In this document: piece by piece, positions 47,131 through 56,140 of the stretch | Layout of the letters: each line of letters begins with the position of its first letter | Numbering within the stretch: the stretch's first letter is position 1 | Source of the DNA: Pseudorhodobacter wandonensis | GTDB taxonomy: Bacteria > Pseudomonadota > Alphaproteobacteria > Rhodobacterales > Rhodobacteraceae | Assembly: GCF_001202035.1 (NCBI RefSeq) | Contig: NZ_LGHT01000026.1 | Location: 273,231 to 337,230 of the forward strand | Direction of reading: 5' to 3' | Length of the DNA: 64,000 nt | Made by a program: the position numbers and the translations under genes | Notes under the pieces: model-generated | Seen by the model: the letters and a program-made list of their open reading frames with translations, nothing else | The model's database searches: none | What the model was told of the DNA's origin: nothing

Positions 47131-48264
47131 TCAAACAGTCCCATCCATAACAGCCAGCGCCTCGGCTGCAATCCATGCTTCCTCGGCCGCAGGTATCACC
47201 CATGCCGAAACCAAAGACTTGATATCATGTATTTTTTCCGCGCCAGCAGCATTCGCCGCCGCATCTGCAGCCAGCCCGACAAAGCCCAAACCCGCCATAA
47301 TCTCCCCCCGCATCTCTGCGTCATTTTCACCGATGCCGCCGGTGAAAGCCAGTGCATCAATCCCCCCCATGGCCGCAATCATGCTGCCTGCATGGCGCAC
47401 CGCCCAATAGGCAAAATGGGCGCGGGCAAAGCGGGCCTCGGGCGTGCCGGCCAACTGCAGCGCGCGCATATCCGATGCCCCGCCAAGGCCCAGCAAACCG
47501 CTTTGCTTGTTCAAAATCCGGCCCGCGCCTTCAATTCCGTGCACCTCGGCCAAGCGCAGCACGGCATTGCCATCAATCCCGCCCGACCGCGTGCCCATCG
47601 TCAGCCCTTCCAAGGGCGAATAGCCCATCGTGGTTGCCACCGACTTGCCGTCCAGAATGGCACATAGCGACGCGCCATTGCCCAGATGCAGCGCTAGCAG
47701 GCGGCGCGGCAAAGCGCCCTTGGCCGCAATCGCCCGCGTCAGACTGGCAAAGGAAATCCCGTGAAACCCGTATCGCCGGATGCCCAAGGCCTGCACCGCA
47801 TCCGGCACGGCATAGCGGGCGGCAACCTCTGGCTGGCCTGCGTGAAAGGCCGTATCGAAACTGGCAAATTGCGGCAGGTCGGGGGCCAGATCTGCCAAGG
47901 CCCGAATGGCTGCCAGATTGGCCGGATTGTGCAAAGGCGCCAGCGGCACACAGCCCTCTATCCCCGCCAGAACCGCCGCATCAATCCGGCAAGGCGCCAC
48001 AAAGGCGGCGCCCCCATGCACCACGCGATGCGCGGCGGCGGTCAGGCTGGGCAGGTCATGCCCCGCCTGCGCCAAAACCTTCAGGCATGCGGCAACGGCG
48101 GCACGGTGATCAGGGGCTGCAACCACCTGCTTTTGCCCATTAACACTTAGCTGCGCCGCGCCGCCAATTTCCGAAACGGCCCCCGCAGCCAGCTCGGCGC
48201 CATCCGCAAAAACCGCAAATTTGACCGAGGATGACCCCGCATTCACCACCAAAAACTTGCGCAT
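47131..48264 (-). CDS. ackA: Acetate kinase
   Basis: Acetyl phosphate + ADP to acetate + ATP, 377 residues from MRKFLVVNAGSSSVKFAVF, a strong family start. Other motifs are ALHLGNGASLCAI, TMGTRSGGIDG and AFTGGIGEND. It lies between tauZ and soeA, so it is set to consume the acetyl phosphate made by Xsc; many taurine clusters use Pta here instead. A GGGGGG-type purine box precedes the ATG. Confidence 0.93.
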   Translation of the reverse strand: MRKFLVVNAGSSSVKFAVFADGAELAAGAVSEIGGAAQLSVNGQKQVVAAPDHRAAVAACLKVLAQAGHDLPSLTAAAHRVVHGGAAFVAPCRIDAAVLAGIEGCVPLAPLHNPANLAAIRALADLAPDLPQFASFDTAFHAGQPEVAARYAVPDAVQALGIRRYGFHGISFASLTRAIAAKGALPRRLLALHLGNGASLCAILDGKSVATTMGYSPLEGLTMGTRSGGIDGNAVLRLAEVHGIEGAGRILNKQSGLLGLGGASDMRALQLAGTPEARFARAHFAYWAVRHAGSMIAAMGGIDALAFTGGIGENDAEMRGEIMAGLGFVGLAADAAANAAGAEKIHDIKSLVSAWVIPAAEEAWIAAEALAVMDGTV

Positions 48265-48272
48265 TCGCCCCC

Positions 48273-49022
48273 CTAAATCACAGCCTTCAGCAGCCCCAAA
48301 ATGGCCAGAACCGCCAAAAGAACAATGGCAAAGCGGCGGAACTCTTGCGGTTGGGTCGCCAGAAAATGCCGTCCACCCAGATGGATACCCAGCAAAAACA
48401 ACGGCATACCATAGGCCACAGCGATAAAACTGTCTTTGGTGATAATCCCGTGGCTGCCCATCAGGGGCAATGTCCACAAATCCATCACTGTAAAGTAAAC
48501 GATCAGCGTGGCGCGAAAGGCCGCCGCGGGCAGATTCTGCGCGGCAAAGAACGCGGCAACCGGCAAGCCGCCAACCCCCGCGGCATTGGCAAAGCCCGAA
48601 ACCAACCCCGCGCCAACATGCCCGCCCGTTCCAACCGGCCGCCGAAGCGCCCAGCCCCACCACAGCAAGGCACACATCACCAGAATGAACAGCGAAATCG
48701 CCAGTCGCGTGCCATCTGCACCAATAGCGGCCAGCACCGTCAACCCCGCAGGCACACCCACCAGCGCGCCTGCAAACATTGTCACCACCCGCCGCCAATC
48801 GACATGCGGCCAGATGCCCCGCGCCTGCGCCAAGGTCAGCACAACATCGGCCATCAGCACCACCGGCACGAAATGCAGCGGGTCGGTCACCAAGGCCGCC
48901 CCCGCTATCACAAGGGCCGACAGCCCGAACCCGCTATAGCCACGCACAAACGCGGCCCCGAACAGAACCACCGCCATATAGGCGGCCCCCGGCCCGCTCA
49001 GATCAAACGGAAGGGTTATCAC
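48273..49022 (-). CDS. tauZ: Sulfite/sulfate exporter, TauE/SafE family
   Basis: A 249-residue TauE/SafE-family membrane protein with about 8 helices (YMAVVLFGAAFVRGYSGFGLSA and FANAAGVGGLPVAAFF are the family-typical glycine-rich repeats). In taurine clusters this protein is taken to export sulfite or sulfate. It overlaps the xsc stop by 4 bases, so the two are translationally coupled. Confidence 0.85.
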   Translation of the reverse strand: MITLPFDLSGPGAAYMAVVLFGAAFVRGYSGFGLSALVIAGAALVTDPLHFVPVVLMADVVLTLAQARGIWPHVDWRRVVTMFAGALVGVPAGLTVLAAIGADGTRLAISLFILVMCALLWWGWALRRPVGTGGHVGAGLVSGFANAAGVGGLPVAAFFAAQNLPAAAFRATLIVYFTVMDLWTLPLMGSHGIITKDSFIAVAYGMPLFLLGIHLGGRHFLATQPQEFRRFAIVLLAVLAILGLLKAVI

Positions 49023-50794
49023 GCCATCGGCTGCCGGCGCATATCATCCTTGGAAATTCCGGCCACCGCCACCGGCGCTTTCATCGCGTCGCGGCGGAAG
49101 GGCTCGCCCAGTTCCTGGTTGATCATCGCCTCGATGAAGGTGGTTTTTCCGGCTTTTTGATCGGCCATTGCCTTGTGCAGGGCGGCAGTCAATTCCTCCA
49201 TCGTGCGCACCACAACACCTTGCAACCCGCAGGCCTGCGCGATGCCAGCATAAGATACCTTCTGGTCCAGCTCGGTGCCGACAAAGTTGTCGGAATACCA
49301 CAGCGTCGTGTTGCGCTTTTCCGCGCCCCACTGATAGTTGCGGAAGATAACCATCGTCATCGCGGGCCATTCGTCGCGCCCGATCGCTGTCATATCGTTC
49401 ATCGAAATGCCGAACGCGCCGTCACCGGCAAAGCCCACCACCGGCACATCCGGCCGCCCGATTTTCGCACCCATGATCGCCGGAAAGCCATAGCCGCAAG
49501 GGCCAAACAGCCCCGGCGCAAGGTATTTCCGGCCTTCCTCAAAGGTAGGATAGGCGTTGCCGATTGCGCAGTTATTGCCAATATCACTGGAAATAATCGC
49601 ATCCTTGGGCAGCGCCGACTGAATCGCCCGCCACGCCATACGCGGGGAAAGCCAATCAGGTTTTGCCGCCCGCGCACGCTCATTCCAGGTGGTGCCCACA
49701 TCGTCTTCTTCGTGGTCCATGCTGGAAAGCTGCTGCATCCATGCCGATTTGGTCTGGGCAATCGCAGCTTTGCGGTCTGCACGCCCTGCATCACCGGCAG
49801 TTGCCGACAGCTTGCCCAAAATCGCCGTGGCAACCTTCTTGGCATCGCCGACAATCCCTACCGTCACCGGCTTGGTCAGGCCAATGCGGTCGGGGTTCAG
49901 ATCAACCTGAATAATTGCCGCCCCTTTGGGCCAGTAATCAATCCCGTAACCCGGCAGCGTCGAAAACGGGTTCAACCGCGTGCCCAGCGCCAAAACAACA
50001 TCCGCGCGCGAGATCAGCTCCATCCCCGCCTTGGACCCGTTATACCCCAGCGGCCCCGCAAACAGCGGATGGCTGCCCGGAAACGCGTCGTTATGCTGAT
50101 AGCCACAGCACACCGGCGCATCCAGACGCTCCGCCAGCGCCATCGACGCAGGGATTGCGCCCGCCAACACCACACCCGCGCCGTTCAAAATCACCGGAAA
50201 CTTGGCCTTGGACAACAGCTCGGCCGCCCGCGCAATCGCATCCTCGCCGCCTGCAGGGCGCTCAAACTCCACCACGCGCGGCAGATCAATATCAATCACC
50301 TGCGTCCAGAAATCGCGCGGAATGTTGATCTGCGCCGGCGCCGACGCCCGCTTGGCCTTCAGGATCACACGGTTCAGCACCTCGGCAATCCGGCTCGGGT
50401 CGCGCACTTCTTCCTGATAGGCAACCATATCCTTGAACAGCGCCATCTGCTCGACTTCCTGAAAGCCGCCCATCCCGATCGTCTTGTTCGCGGCCTGCGG
50501 TGTAACCAACAACAACGGCGTGTGGTTCCAATAGGCCGTCTTTACCGGCGTCACAAAGTTGGTGATGCCGGGGCCATTCTGCGCCACCATCATGCTCATC
50601 TTGCCAGTCGCACGCGCATAACCGTCGGCCATCATGCCGGCGGTATATTCATGCGCGCAATCCCAAAAGTTAATCCCCGCCTGCGGAAACAAGTCGGAAA
50701 TCGGCATCATCGCCGATCCGATAATGCCAAAAGCATCTTCGATCCCATGCATTTGCAAAACTTTGACAAACGCTTCTTCGGTGGTCATCTTCAT
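49019..50794 (-). CDS. xsc: Sulfoacetaldehyde acetyltransferase
   Basis: ThDP enzyme of 591 residues: sulfoacetaldehyde + phosphate to acetyl phosphate + sulfite. The catalytic Glu49 is in CAHEYTAGMMADGYARATG. The ThDP/Mg motif runs from GDGAFGISMNDMT to FRNYQWGAEKRNTT, typical of Xsc. The start MKMTTEEAFVKVLQ at 50794 has a GGAGA box. It heads the xsc-tauZ-ackA-soeABC operon, downstream of two TauR-type half-sites. Confidence 0.96.
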   Translation of the reverse strand: MKMTTEEAFVKVLQMHGIEDAFGIIGSAMMPISDLFPQAGINFWDCAHEYTAGMMADGYARATGKMSMMVAQNGPGITNFVTPVKTAYWNHTPLLLVTPQAANKTIGMGGFQEVEQMALFKDMVAYQEEVRDPSRIAEVLNRVILKAKRASAPAQINIPRDFWTQVIDIDLPRVVEFERPAGGEDAIARAAELLSKAKFPVILNGAGVVLAGAIPASMALAERLDAPVCCGYQHNDAFPGSHPLFAGPLGYNGSKAGMELISRADVVLALGTRLNPFSTLPGYGIDYWPKGAAIIQVDLNPDRIGLTKPVTVGIVGDAKKVATAILGKLSATAGDAGRADRKAAIAQTKSAWMQQLSSMDHEEDDVGTTWNERARAAKPDWLSPRMAWRAIQSALPKDAIISSDIGNNCAIGNAYPTFEEGRKYLAPGLFGPCGYGFPAIMGAKIGRPDVPVVGFAGDGAFGISMNDMTAIGRDEWPAMTMVIFRNYQWGAEKRNTTLWYSDNFVGTELDQKVSYAGIAQACGLQGVVVRTMEELTAALHKAMADQKAGKTTFIEAMINQELGEPFRRDAMKAPVAVAGISKDDMRRQPMA

Positions 50795-50867
50795 AATGGA
50801 ATCTCCGTTGCAGGGGCAGCACATGCGCCGCGTTGGCGCAAGAATACGCTTGCAGGCCACAACCGGA

Positions 50868-50900
50868 ATAGGGCCAGTTCCTACACCTGCTTAAGTCCAG
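50868..50900 (-). promoter_or_regulatory. Candidate TauR operator upstream of xsc
   Basis: On the minus strand CTGGACTTAA (50900-50891) and CTGGCCCTAT (50877-50868) form direct repeats whose starts are 23 nt apart, matching the CTGGACYTAA half-site described for TauR of Rhodobacter. The outer repeat lies inside the 3' end of tauR, where it encodes Ser-Gly-Leu-Lys, and the inner repeat lies in the gap before xsc. The same arrangement occurs upstream of tpa. Confidence 0.65.
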
Positions 50901-52359
50901 ATTTGGCAATTTCTGCAGCAATCAACCCCACCCCTTCGGCAATCCGCCCCACCGGAATGGTCGAATAGGCCAAACGATAGTAATTGCGCGGCGCGCGCTC
51001 GGGGTCAAAAAACACCCGCCCCGGTTCAATCAACACGCCTTGCCCGTGCAGCTCTTGCGCCAGAACCTCGGTATCCACCCCCTCGGGCGTGCGCATCCAG
51101 AAACTGGACCCACCAACCCCGCCTTGCCCCGCAACCTGCAAACCTGTCGCCTCAATCGCCTCAGACATTGCTTGCCGCCGCCGCTTGAACGCCTGCTTCA
51201 TGCGGTTGACCAAAGCATCATAATGCCCAAGCGACAAAAAATAGGCCGCCGTGCGCTGAATGTGCCCCGGCGGGTGGCGCAGGGTCAGCGCCCGCAAGGC
51301 CCGCGCCTCGCGGATAAACCCCTCTGGCGCCACGATATATCCCAACCGCAACCCCGGAAAAATCGACTTGGAAAACGAGCCGACATAGATCACCCGCCCC
51401 TCTCGGTCCATCGACTTTAGCGCAGGCGACACCGCCTTTAGAAACGACATCTCGAACTCGTAATCATCCTCGACAATCACAAAGTCCTGCGCCGAGGCCG
51501 CATCCAGCAAGGCACGCCGCCGCGCCATCGGCATCGTCGCGTTGGTCGGGCAATGGTGGCTGGCCGTGGTAAACACCACGTTAACCCCTTGCGGCAGCGC
51601 CTCGGGCGGCAGGCCATCGGCATCCACATCCACCCAGTCAATCGCCGCACCGGTTTGCGCCAGAATGCCCCGCATGCTGGGATAACAGGGGTTTTCCAGC
51701 ACCACCCGCACCCCCGGCCGCGTCAGCACCTGCCCCGCCAACCACAGCGCATTCTGCGCCCCCATCGTCAGCAACACCTCACTGCCGCTCGCCTCGATGC
51801 CGCGTCGGGGCAAAATATTGCGCAAGATATACTCGATCAGCATCGGGTCATCGCGGTCATAGTAATCCGAGGTCAGCGCCTCAAAGTCGCGCTTGCCCAG
51901 CGCCCGCAAGGCACATTGCCGCCAGTTTTGGTGGTCAAACAGGCTGGCATCGGCTTGGCCATAAATGAACGGATAGCGAAACTTGGCCCAGTCTTCGGGC
52001 CGCTTCAGGTGCTCGGCCTTTGAAAACCGCCGCCCCGTCAGGGCGCCATAATCCAAGGCATCCACCGGTGCGCGCGGCCCCTTTTCAAACTCGGGCTGCA
52101 CCGGCGCGTTCTCTGACACATAATAGCCCGACCTGCCCTGCGATGTCAGATAGTCCGACGCAACAAGATCGGCATAGGCCAGCGTGACCGTAATCCGGCT
52201 GAGCCCCAGATGCGCCGCTAAACCCCGACTTGATGGCATCTTGTCACCGGCCCGAAACCGCCCCGCCACGATTCCCTCGGCGACCAATTGCCGGATGCGT
52301 TGCTGCAACGTGCCCTGCAAATTGCCGTGTAAAAAGAATGCCTCGGGGGGGATCGCCAT
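50881..52359 (-). CDS. tauR: MocR/GntR-type regulator TauR
   Basis: A 492-residue MocR-family regulator. An N-terminal GntR winged helix (about residues 15-80: GTLQQRIRQLVAEGIVAGRF, HLGLSRITVTLAYADLVASDY) is joined to an aminotransferase-like domain with PLP-binding Lys331 in GSFSKSIFPGLRLG. It is known to activate taurine genes in response to taurine. The start at 52359 is preceded by GAGG. It sits between tpa and xsc, with candidate binding sites before xsc and tpa and a palindromic one 24 bases before its own start, suggesting autoregulation. Confidence 0.92.
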   Translation of the reverse strand: MAIPPEAFFLHGNLQGTLQQRIRQLVAEGIVAGRFRAGDKMPSSRGLAAHLGLSRITVTLAYADLVASDYLTSQGRSGYYVSENAPVQPEFEKGPRAPVDALDYGALTGRRFSKAEHLKRPEDWAKFRYPFIYGQADASLFDHQNWRQCALRALGKRDFEALTSDYYDRDDPMLIEYILRNILPRRGIEASGSEVLLTMGAQNALWLAGQVLTRPGVRVVLENPCYPSMRGILAQTGAAIDWVDVDADGLPPEALPQGVNVVFTTASHHCPTNATMPMARRRALLDAASAQDFVIVEDDYEFEMSFLKAVSPALKSMDREGRVIYVGSFSKSIFPGLRLGYIVAPEGFIREARALRALTLRHPPGHIQRTAAYFLSLGHYDALVNRMKQAFKRRRQAMSEAIEATGLQVAGQGGVGGSSFWMRTPEGVDTEVLAQELHGQGVLIEPGRVFFDPERAPRNYYRLAYSTIPVGRIAEGVGLIAAEIAKSGLKQV

Positions 52360-52382
52360 TCTGGCCTCATATAACCGACAAA

Positions 52383-52400
52383 CTGGACCTATAGCGCCAG
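52383..52400. promoter_or_regulatory. Palindromic TauR-type site upstream of tauR
   Basis: CTGGACCTATAGCGCCAG reads CTGGACCTAT on the plus strand and CTGGCGCTAT on the minus strand, i.e. two half-sites facing each other around CTATAG. It lies 24 bases before the tauR start codon and may mediate autoregulation. Confidence 0.5.
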
Positions 52401-52446
52401 CTTTCCTCTGGGCCGTCAAGCCCCCGCGCCGCGCCATACATAAATA

Positions 52447-52491
52447 TTTCTTGCCTTATCATCATTTCATATTCGTTTTTCTTGCCTCATC
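52447..52491 (+). promoter_or_regulatory. 31-nt spaced direct repeat upstream of the orphan gene
   Basis: TTTCTTGCCTTATC (52447-52460) and TTTCTTGCCTCATC (52478-52491) match at 13 of 14 positions and start 31 nt apart, about three helical turns. They lie 40-84 bases upstream of the gene at 52531 and could bind a dimeric regulator. Confidence 0.4.
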
Positions 52492-52530
52492 GCATTTGCT
52501 AACCAGTACATGGATAACTCTGAGGACAGC

Positions 52531-52971
52531 ATGCACAAAGCCATTCAACCCCTAACCCTGATCGACGGAACAAATGCGTTTTCATCGGTCGGCGTAATGG
52601 TAGACAGCCTGCACCCTGGGCCGACCCTGATGGTGACAGGTGATAGCAGCGCCGTACAAGAGGTCTATGACCGCATCACCGCCCTGCCCAGCATCGCCCA
52701 TCTGCGCGGGCGACTGGCGATGGTCTTTATCGATCGTCTTGGCAGTGACAGCACGCTGCCACCTTCGGTGTCCGAGCGCGTGGGCCATATCGATGACAGT
52801 CTGTTCTTGCCCTCATTGCCGCAAAACGCCACCGCACCCGAAGCGCAGACACGCGCCAAGGTCGAAGATTACTGGACCATCCTTGCGAAAATGTCGGGGC
52901 TGGGCATGATTTCTGGCCGCGGTGTCTCAAGCCGGCGGATCGCGGCCTTTTCACCCGAATTGCGCGCTTAA
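52531..52971 (+). CDS. Small protein of unknown function within the taurine cluster
   Basis: A 146-residue protein (MHKAIQPLTLIDGTNAFSSV and onward), the only plus-strand gene inside the taurine cluster. The ATG at 52531 is preferred over the upstream ATG at 52510 because TGAGGA lies at proper spacing. It contains an alpha/beta-looking stretch (TLMVTGDSSAVQEVYDRIT, GRLAMVFIDRLGSD). There is no signal or membrane segment. No family is recognised, and a role in taurine metabolism is only suggested by position. Confidence 0.6.
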   Translation: MHKAIQPLTLIDGTNAFSSVGVMVDSLHPGPTLMVTGDSSAVQEVYDRITALPSIAHLRGRLAMVFIDRLGSDSTLPPSVSERVGHIDDSLFLPSLPQNATAPEAQTRAKVEDYWTILAKMSGLGMISGRGVSSRRIAAFSPELRA

Positions 52972-53048
52972 CTGGCGCCGCAAAGCCCGCGCAAACGCGG
53001 GTTAAAATTTGGTTAACGGAAAAGAGAAAACCGTTTTATTTCAATAAC

Positions 53049-53090
53049 AAGCCCGAATGACCGCACGCGGACATTCGGGCTTGCTTTCTG
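53049..53090. terminator. Bidirectional terminator between the orphan gene and tpa
   Basis: Perfect 11-bp stem AAGCCCGAATG (53049-53059) and CATTCGGGCTT (53072-53082), 12-base loop, followed by GCTTTCTG on the plus strand. It serves the convergent genes. Confidence 0.75.
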
Positions 53091-53121
53091 TTTGCCCGCC
53101 CCTTTCGGGGCAGATTTTGGG

Positions 53122-54501
53122 TTAGGAAAACTCGCGCGTCAGGGCCTTGTCAATCGCATCCGTGATCGCATCAATATCGTCAGCCGTCGCAATCAAAGCC
53201 GGCGCCATACACAGCGTATTGTTCAGCCCCGGCAGGCTCCGCGCGGTCATCCCGATGATGACCCCCTGCGCGGCACAATCGGCAACCACCGCCGCGATCC
53301 GCTTTTCCTCGGCCGGCTCTTTCGTGTCGCGATCAGCAACCAGCTCGGCCCCGCAAAACAGCCCCTTGCCCCGCACATCACCAATCACACGGTGCTTGTC
53401 CATCAGGTTTTGAAGGTTGCCCATCAGACGCTTTTCCATCCGCAGCGTGTTGCCCAACAGGTCTTCATCTTCCAAAATCCGCAGGTTTTCCAAGGCCGCC
53501 GCTGGCCCGGCAGTACAGCCGCCAAAGGTCGAAATATCGCGGAAATAGCTCATATGATCGTTTGGGTCGTCCTTGAACTGGTCAAAAACCGCCTCGGTCG
53601 TGACCATGCAAGAAATCGCCGCATAACCCGAGGCCACACCTTTCGCCAAGGTTACGAAGTCCGGCTTGATCCCGAAGTTCTGATAGCCAAACCATGTTCC
53701 CGTACGCCCCATGCCGCAGACGACCTCATCAATATGCAGCAGAATGTTGTATTTCTTGCAGATCTCTTGTACCCGCTCCCAATACCCCGCCGGTGGGACA
53801 ATGACGCCCCCACCCGCAGTCATCGGCTCAAGGCACAGCCCCCCCACCGTATCGGGCCCTTCGCGCAAAATTACCTCTTCAATCGCATTTGCCGCCAGCT
53901 CGCCATAGTTTTCCACATCCCACTGCTTGCGATATTCCAAGCAATGCGGCACCTCGACAAACCCAGGCGCAAAGGGGCCATACTGGGCGTTACGCTCAAC
54001 CTGCCCGCCCGCTGACATGGTTGCCAAGGTCGAACCATGGTAATCACGGTTACGGTACAGGATCTTATATTTCTTACCACCATGATGACGCGCCGAGATT
54101 TGGCGGATCATTTTGAACGCCTTCTCATTCGCCTCGGATCCGGACGACGCATAATAGACGCGGCTCATCCCCGGCATCTTTTCAATCAGCCGTTCGGCAA
54201 AAAGCGCGCTTGGCACGGTGCCTGTCGCACCGCCATAAAAGTTCATCTTGAGCACTTGTTCATACATCGCTTTGGCGATGCTCTCGCGGCCGTAGCCCAC
54301 GTTCACCGTCCACACGCCACCCGAAACGGCGTCGATATATTCTTTGCCTTTGGCATCCCAAACCCGCAGGCCCTTACCCTCGACGATGATGCGCGGGTCG
54401 TTGGTTTCAAATGGCTTATGCTGCACCAGATGATGCCACATATGGGCGCGATCGGCCTCGATTACGCCCGACATATCATTGCCACGGGTCATGGTTTCCA
54501 T
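53122..54501 (-). CDS. tpa: Taurine:pyruvate aminotransferase
   Basis: Taurine + pyruvate to sulfoacetaldehyde + alanine, class III PLP aminotransferase, 459 residues. PLP Lys287 is in DFVTLAKGVASGYA. Motifs ASSGSEANEKAFK and HIDEVVCGMGRTG are visible. AAGGTG precedes the ATG at 54501; ATG 54492 is possible. Downstream of tauKLM and preceded by three CTGGCYCTA-type half-sites. Together with Xsc it defines the Tpa (not dehydrogenase) branch of taurine degradation. Confidence 0.93.
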   Translation of the reverse strand: METMTRGNDMSGVIEADRAHMWHHLVQHKPFETNDPRIIVEGKGLRVWDAKGKEYIDAVSGGVWTVNVGYGRESIAKAMYEQVLKMNFYGGATGTVPSALFAERLIEKMPGMSRVYYASSGSEANEKAFKMIRQISARHHGGKKYKILYRNRDYHGSTLATMSAGGQVERNAQYGPFAPGFVEVPHCLEYRKQWDVENYGELAANAIEEVILREGPDTVGGLCLEPMTAGGGVIVPPAGYWERVQEICKKYNILLHIDEVVCGMGRTGTWFGYQNFGIKPDFVTLAKGVASGYAAISCMVTTEAVFDQFKDDPNDHMSYFRDISTFGGCTAGPAAALENLRILEDEDLLGNTLRMEKRLMGNLQNLMDKHRVIGDVRGKGLFCGAELVADRDTKEPAEEKRIAAVVADCAAQGVIIGMTARSLPGLNNTLCMAPALIATADDIDAITDAIDKALTREFS

Positions 54502-54599
54502 AGTTACACCTTATGCGAAAAGCGGGCAGGCCTACTGCCACCCAGCAGAGATTGATCAAGTATTCTGATCCCAATCATCGTGCTTTGCCAAGCCCCCGC

Positions 54600-54647
54600 G
54601 TAGGGCCAGTTTAGGTGTAGATTTAGAGCCAGTTTTACTGGCCCTAC
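54600..54647. promoter_or_regulatory. Candidate TauR operator upstream of tpa
   Basis: On the minus strand CTGGCTCTAA (54632-54623) and CTGGCCCTAC (54609-54600) are direct repeats starting 23 nt apart, the same spacing as at xsc. A third half-site CTGGCCCTAC points the other way at 54638-54647 and includes the tauM stop codon. This supports separate TauR control of tpa even though tauM ends here. Confidence 0.65.
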
Positions 54648-56140
54648 CAGCCGATCAAAAACAGTGTAATCGCCGGAAATGCCACCAGAACCGCAACGCG
54701 CACCAAATCGGATGCCACAAAAAACAACACTGCCTTATAGGTTTCGGCCACGGGTGTATCGCGGTCCATCGTATTGATGATAAAAAGGTTCATTCCTACC
54801 GGCGGCGTTATCAATCCCACTTCGACCACGATCAGCACCAAAATACCAAACCAGATCGCCACTTGCTCGGCGTTGATCCGTGCCAGCGCACCCGCATTCA
54901 CCCCGCGCAAACCCAGCGCAGAGACCTGATCGCGCGACAGCTCGGCGCCCTGCGCCAGCGTGGCCTGCACCGATTTCAACATTTCTGGTGCCAGATCAAT
55001 GCCCTTGGCCAGTGCCTCCAACGCGCGGGCGGCATGCAAGTCAGCCATAGAAACGAACGCGAAATCAAGGCCTTGCACCACTGGCCAGAAAATCGGGATG
55101 GTCAGCAGAATCATCGACAGGCTGTCCATCACACAGCCGAGCAGTAAGTAAAACACCAAGATCAGGGTCAACACCAACCAAGGGTTAAACCCTTGCTCAA
55201 CCACCCAGATCGCGGCTTCTTGCGGCACTTGGGTCAATGCCAGAAAGCCGTTGTAGAACGCTGCACCCAAAACGATGAAAAAGATCATTGCGGTGGATTT
55301 CGCAGTGGCAAAAAAGCTCTCGGCCAGCGTCGCGCGCGTCAGCCCACCTGTGCGCCACGCGATTAACGCTGTGCCAAATGCGCCAACGGCGGCGCCTTCT
55401 GTCGGGGTAAAGATACCCCCATATATTCCGCCAACCACTGCGGTAAACACCAGCAAAACCGGCCAAACATCCAGCAGAGCCTTCCACCGCGCGGCATAGC
55501 CCAAACGTGGCCCTACCCCCGCTGCGGCAGGATAAACCCGGACGTAGATAGAGATGACCAGCACATAACCCAGCGCCGCCAACAGGCCCGGAACAAAGGC
55601 GGCGAGAAACAGTTTGGCGATGTTTTGTTCGGTCAGAATCGCGAAGATTACCAAGACGATCGAAGGCGGAATAAGGATGCCTAACGTCCCACCTGCCGCC
55701 AAAACAGCCGTTGATAACCCGCCGGCATAGCCATGCGCCCGCAGTTCTGGCAAGGCCACGCGCCCCATCGTGGCGGCTGTGGCCAGCGAAGAGCCGCAAA
55801 TCGCACCAAACCCCGCGCAAGCGCCAACTGCCGCCATCGCCACACCACCGCGCCGATGGCCCAGCCAGCTTTCAGCCGCTTTGAACAGTGCCTGTGACAT
55901 GCCGCCAAGGGTGGCCAATTGCCCCATCAACAGAAACATCGGCACAATGGAAAGCGAATAGCTGGAAAAAGTGGTGTAGCTTTCTGATTTCAGCCGCGCG
56001 AGCGGCATACTCGGCCCGCCGCCAACCAGCGACAGCCCGACAAATCCGGCCAGAAACATCGCCAGCCCAATTGGCACGCGCAAAAAGATCAGCCCCAGCA
56101 ATGCGGGAAAGGACCACAGGCCGATCGCCAGATCGCTCAC
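54644..56140 (-). CDS. tauM: TRAP transporter large membrane subunit TauM (DctM)
   Basis: A 498-residue DctM-family permease subunit with 11-13 helices (GLIFLRVPIGLAMFLAGFVG at the start, MGRVALPELRAHGYAGGLST in the substrate-pathway region). It is longer than usual (about 430) because of a soluble insertion of about 60 residues near residues 370-430 (ADLHAARALEALAKGIDLAP...). Overlaps tauL by 4 bases. Substrate taurine is inferred from context. Confidence 0.85.
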   Translation of the reverse strand: MSDLAIGLWSFPALLGLIFLRVPIGLAMFLAGFVGLSLVGGGPSMPLARLKSESYTTFSSYSLSIVPMFLLMGQLATLGGMSQALFKAAESWLGHRRGGVAMAAVGACAGFGAICGSSLATAATMGRVALPELRAHGYAGGLSTAVLAAGGTLGILIPPSIVLVIFAILTEQNIAKLFLAAFVPGLLAALGYVLVISIYVRVYPAAAGVGPRLGYAARWKALLDVWPVLLVFTAVVGGIYGGIFTPTEGAAVGAFGTALIAWRTGGLTRATLAESFFATAKSTAMIFFIVLGAAFYNGFLALTQVPQEAAIWVVEQGFNPWLVLTLILVFYLLLGCVMDSLSMILLTIPIFWPVVQGLDFAFVSMADLHAARALEALAKGIDLAPEMLKSVQATLAQGAELSRDQVSALGLRGVNAGALARINAEQVAIWFGILVLIVVEVGLITPPVGMNLFIINTMDRDTPVAETYKAVLFFVASDLVRVAVLVAFPAITLFLIGW

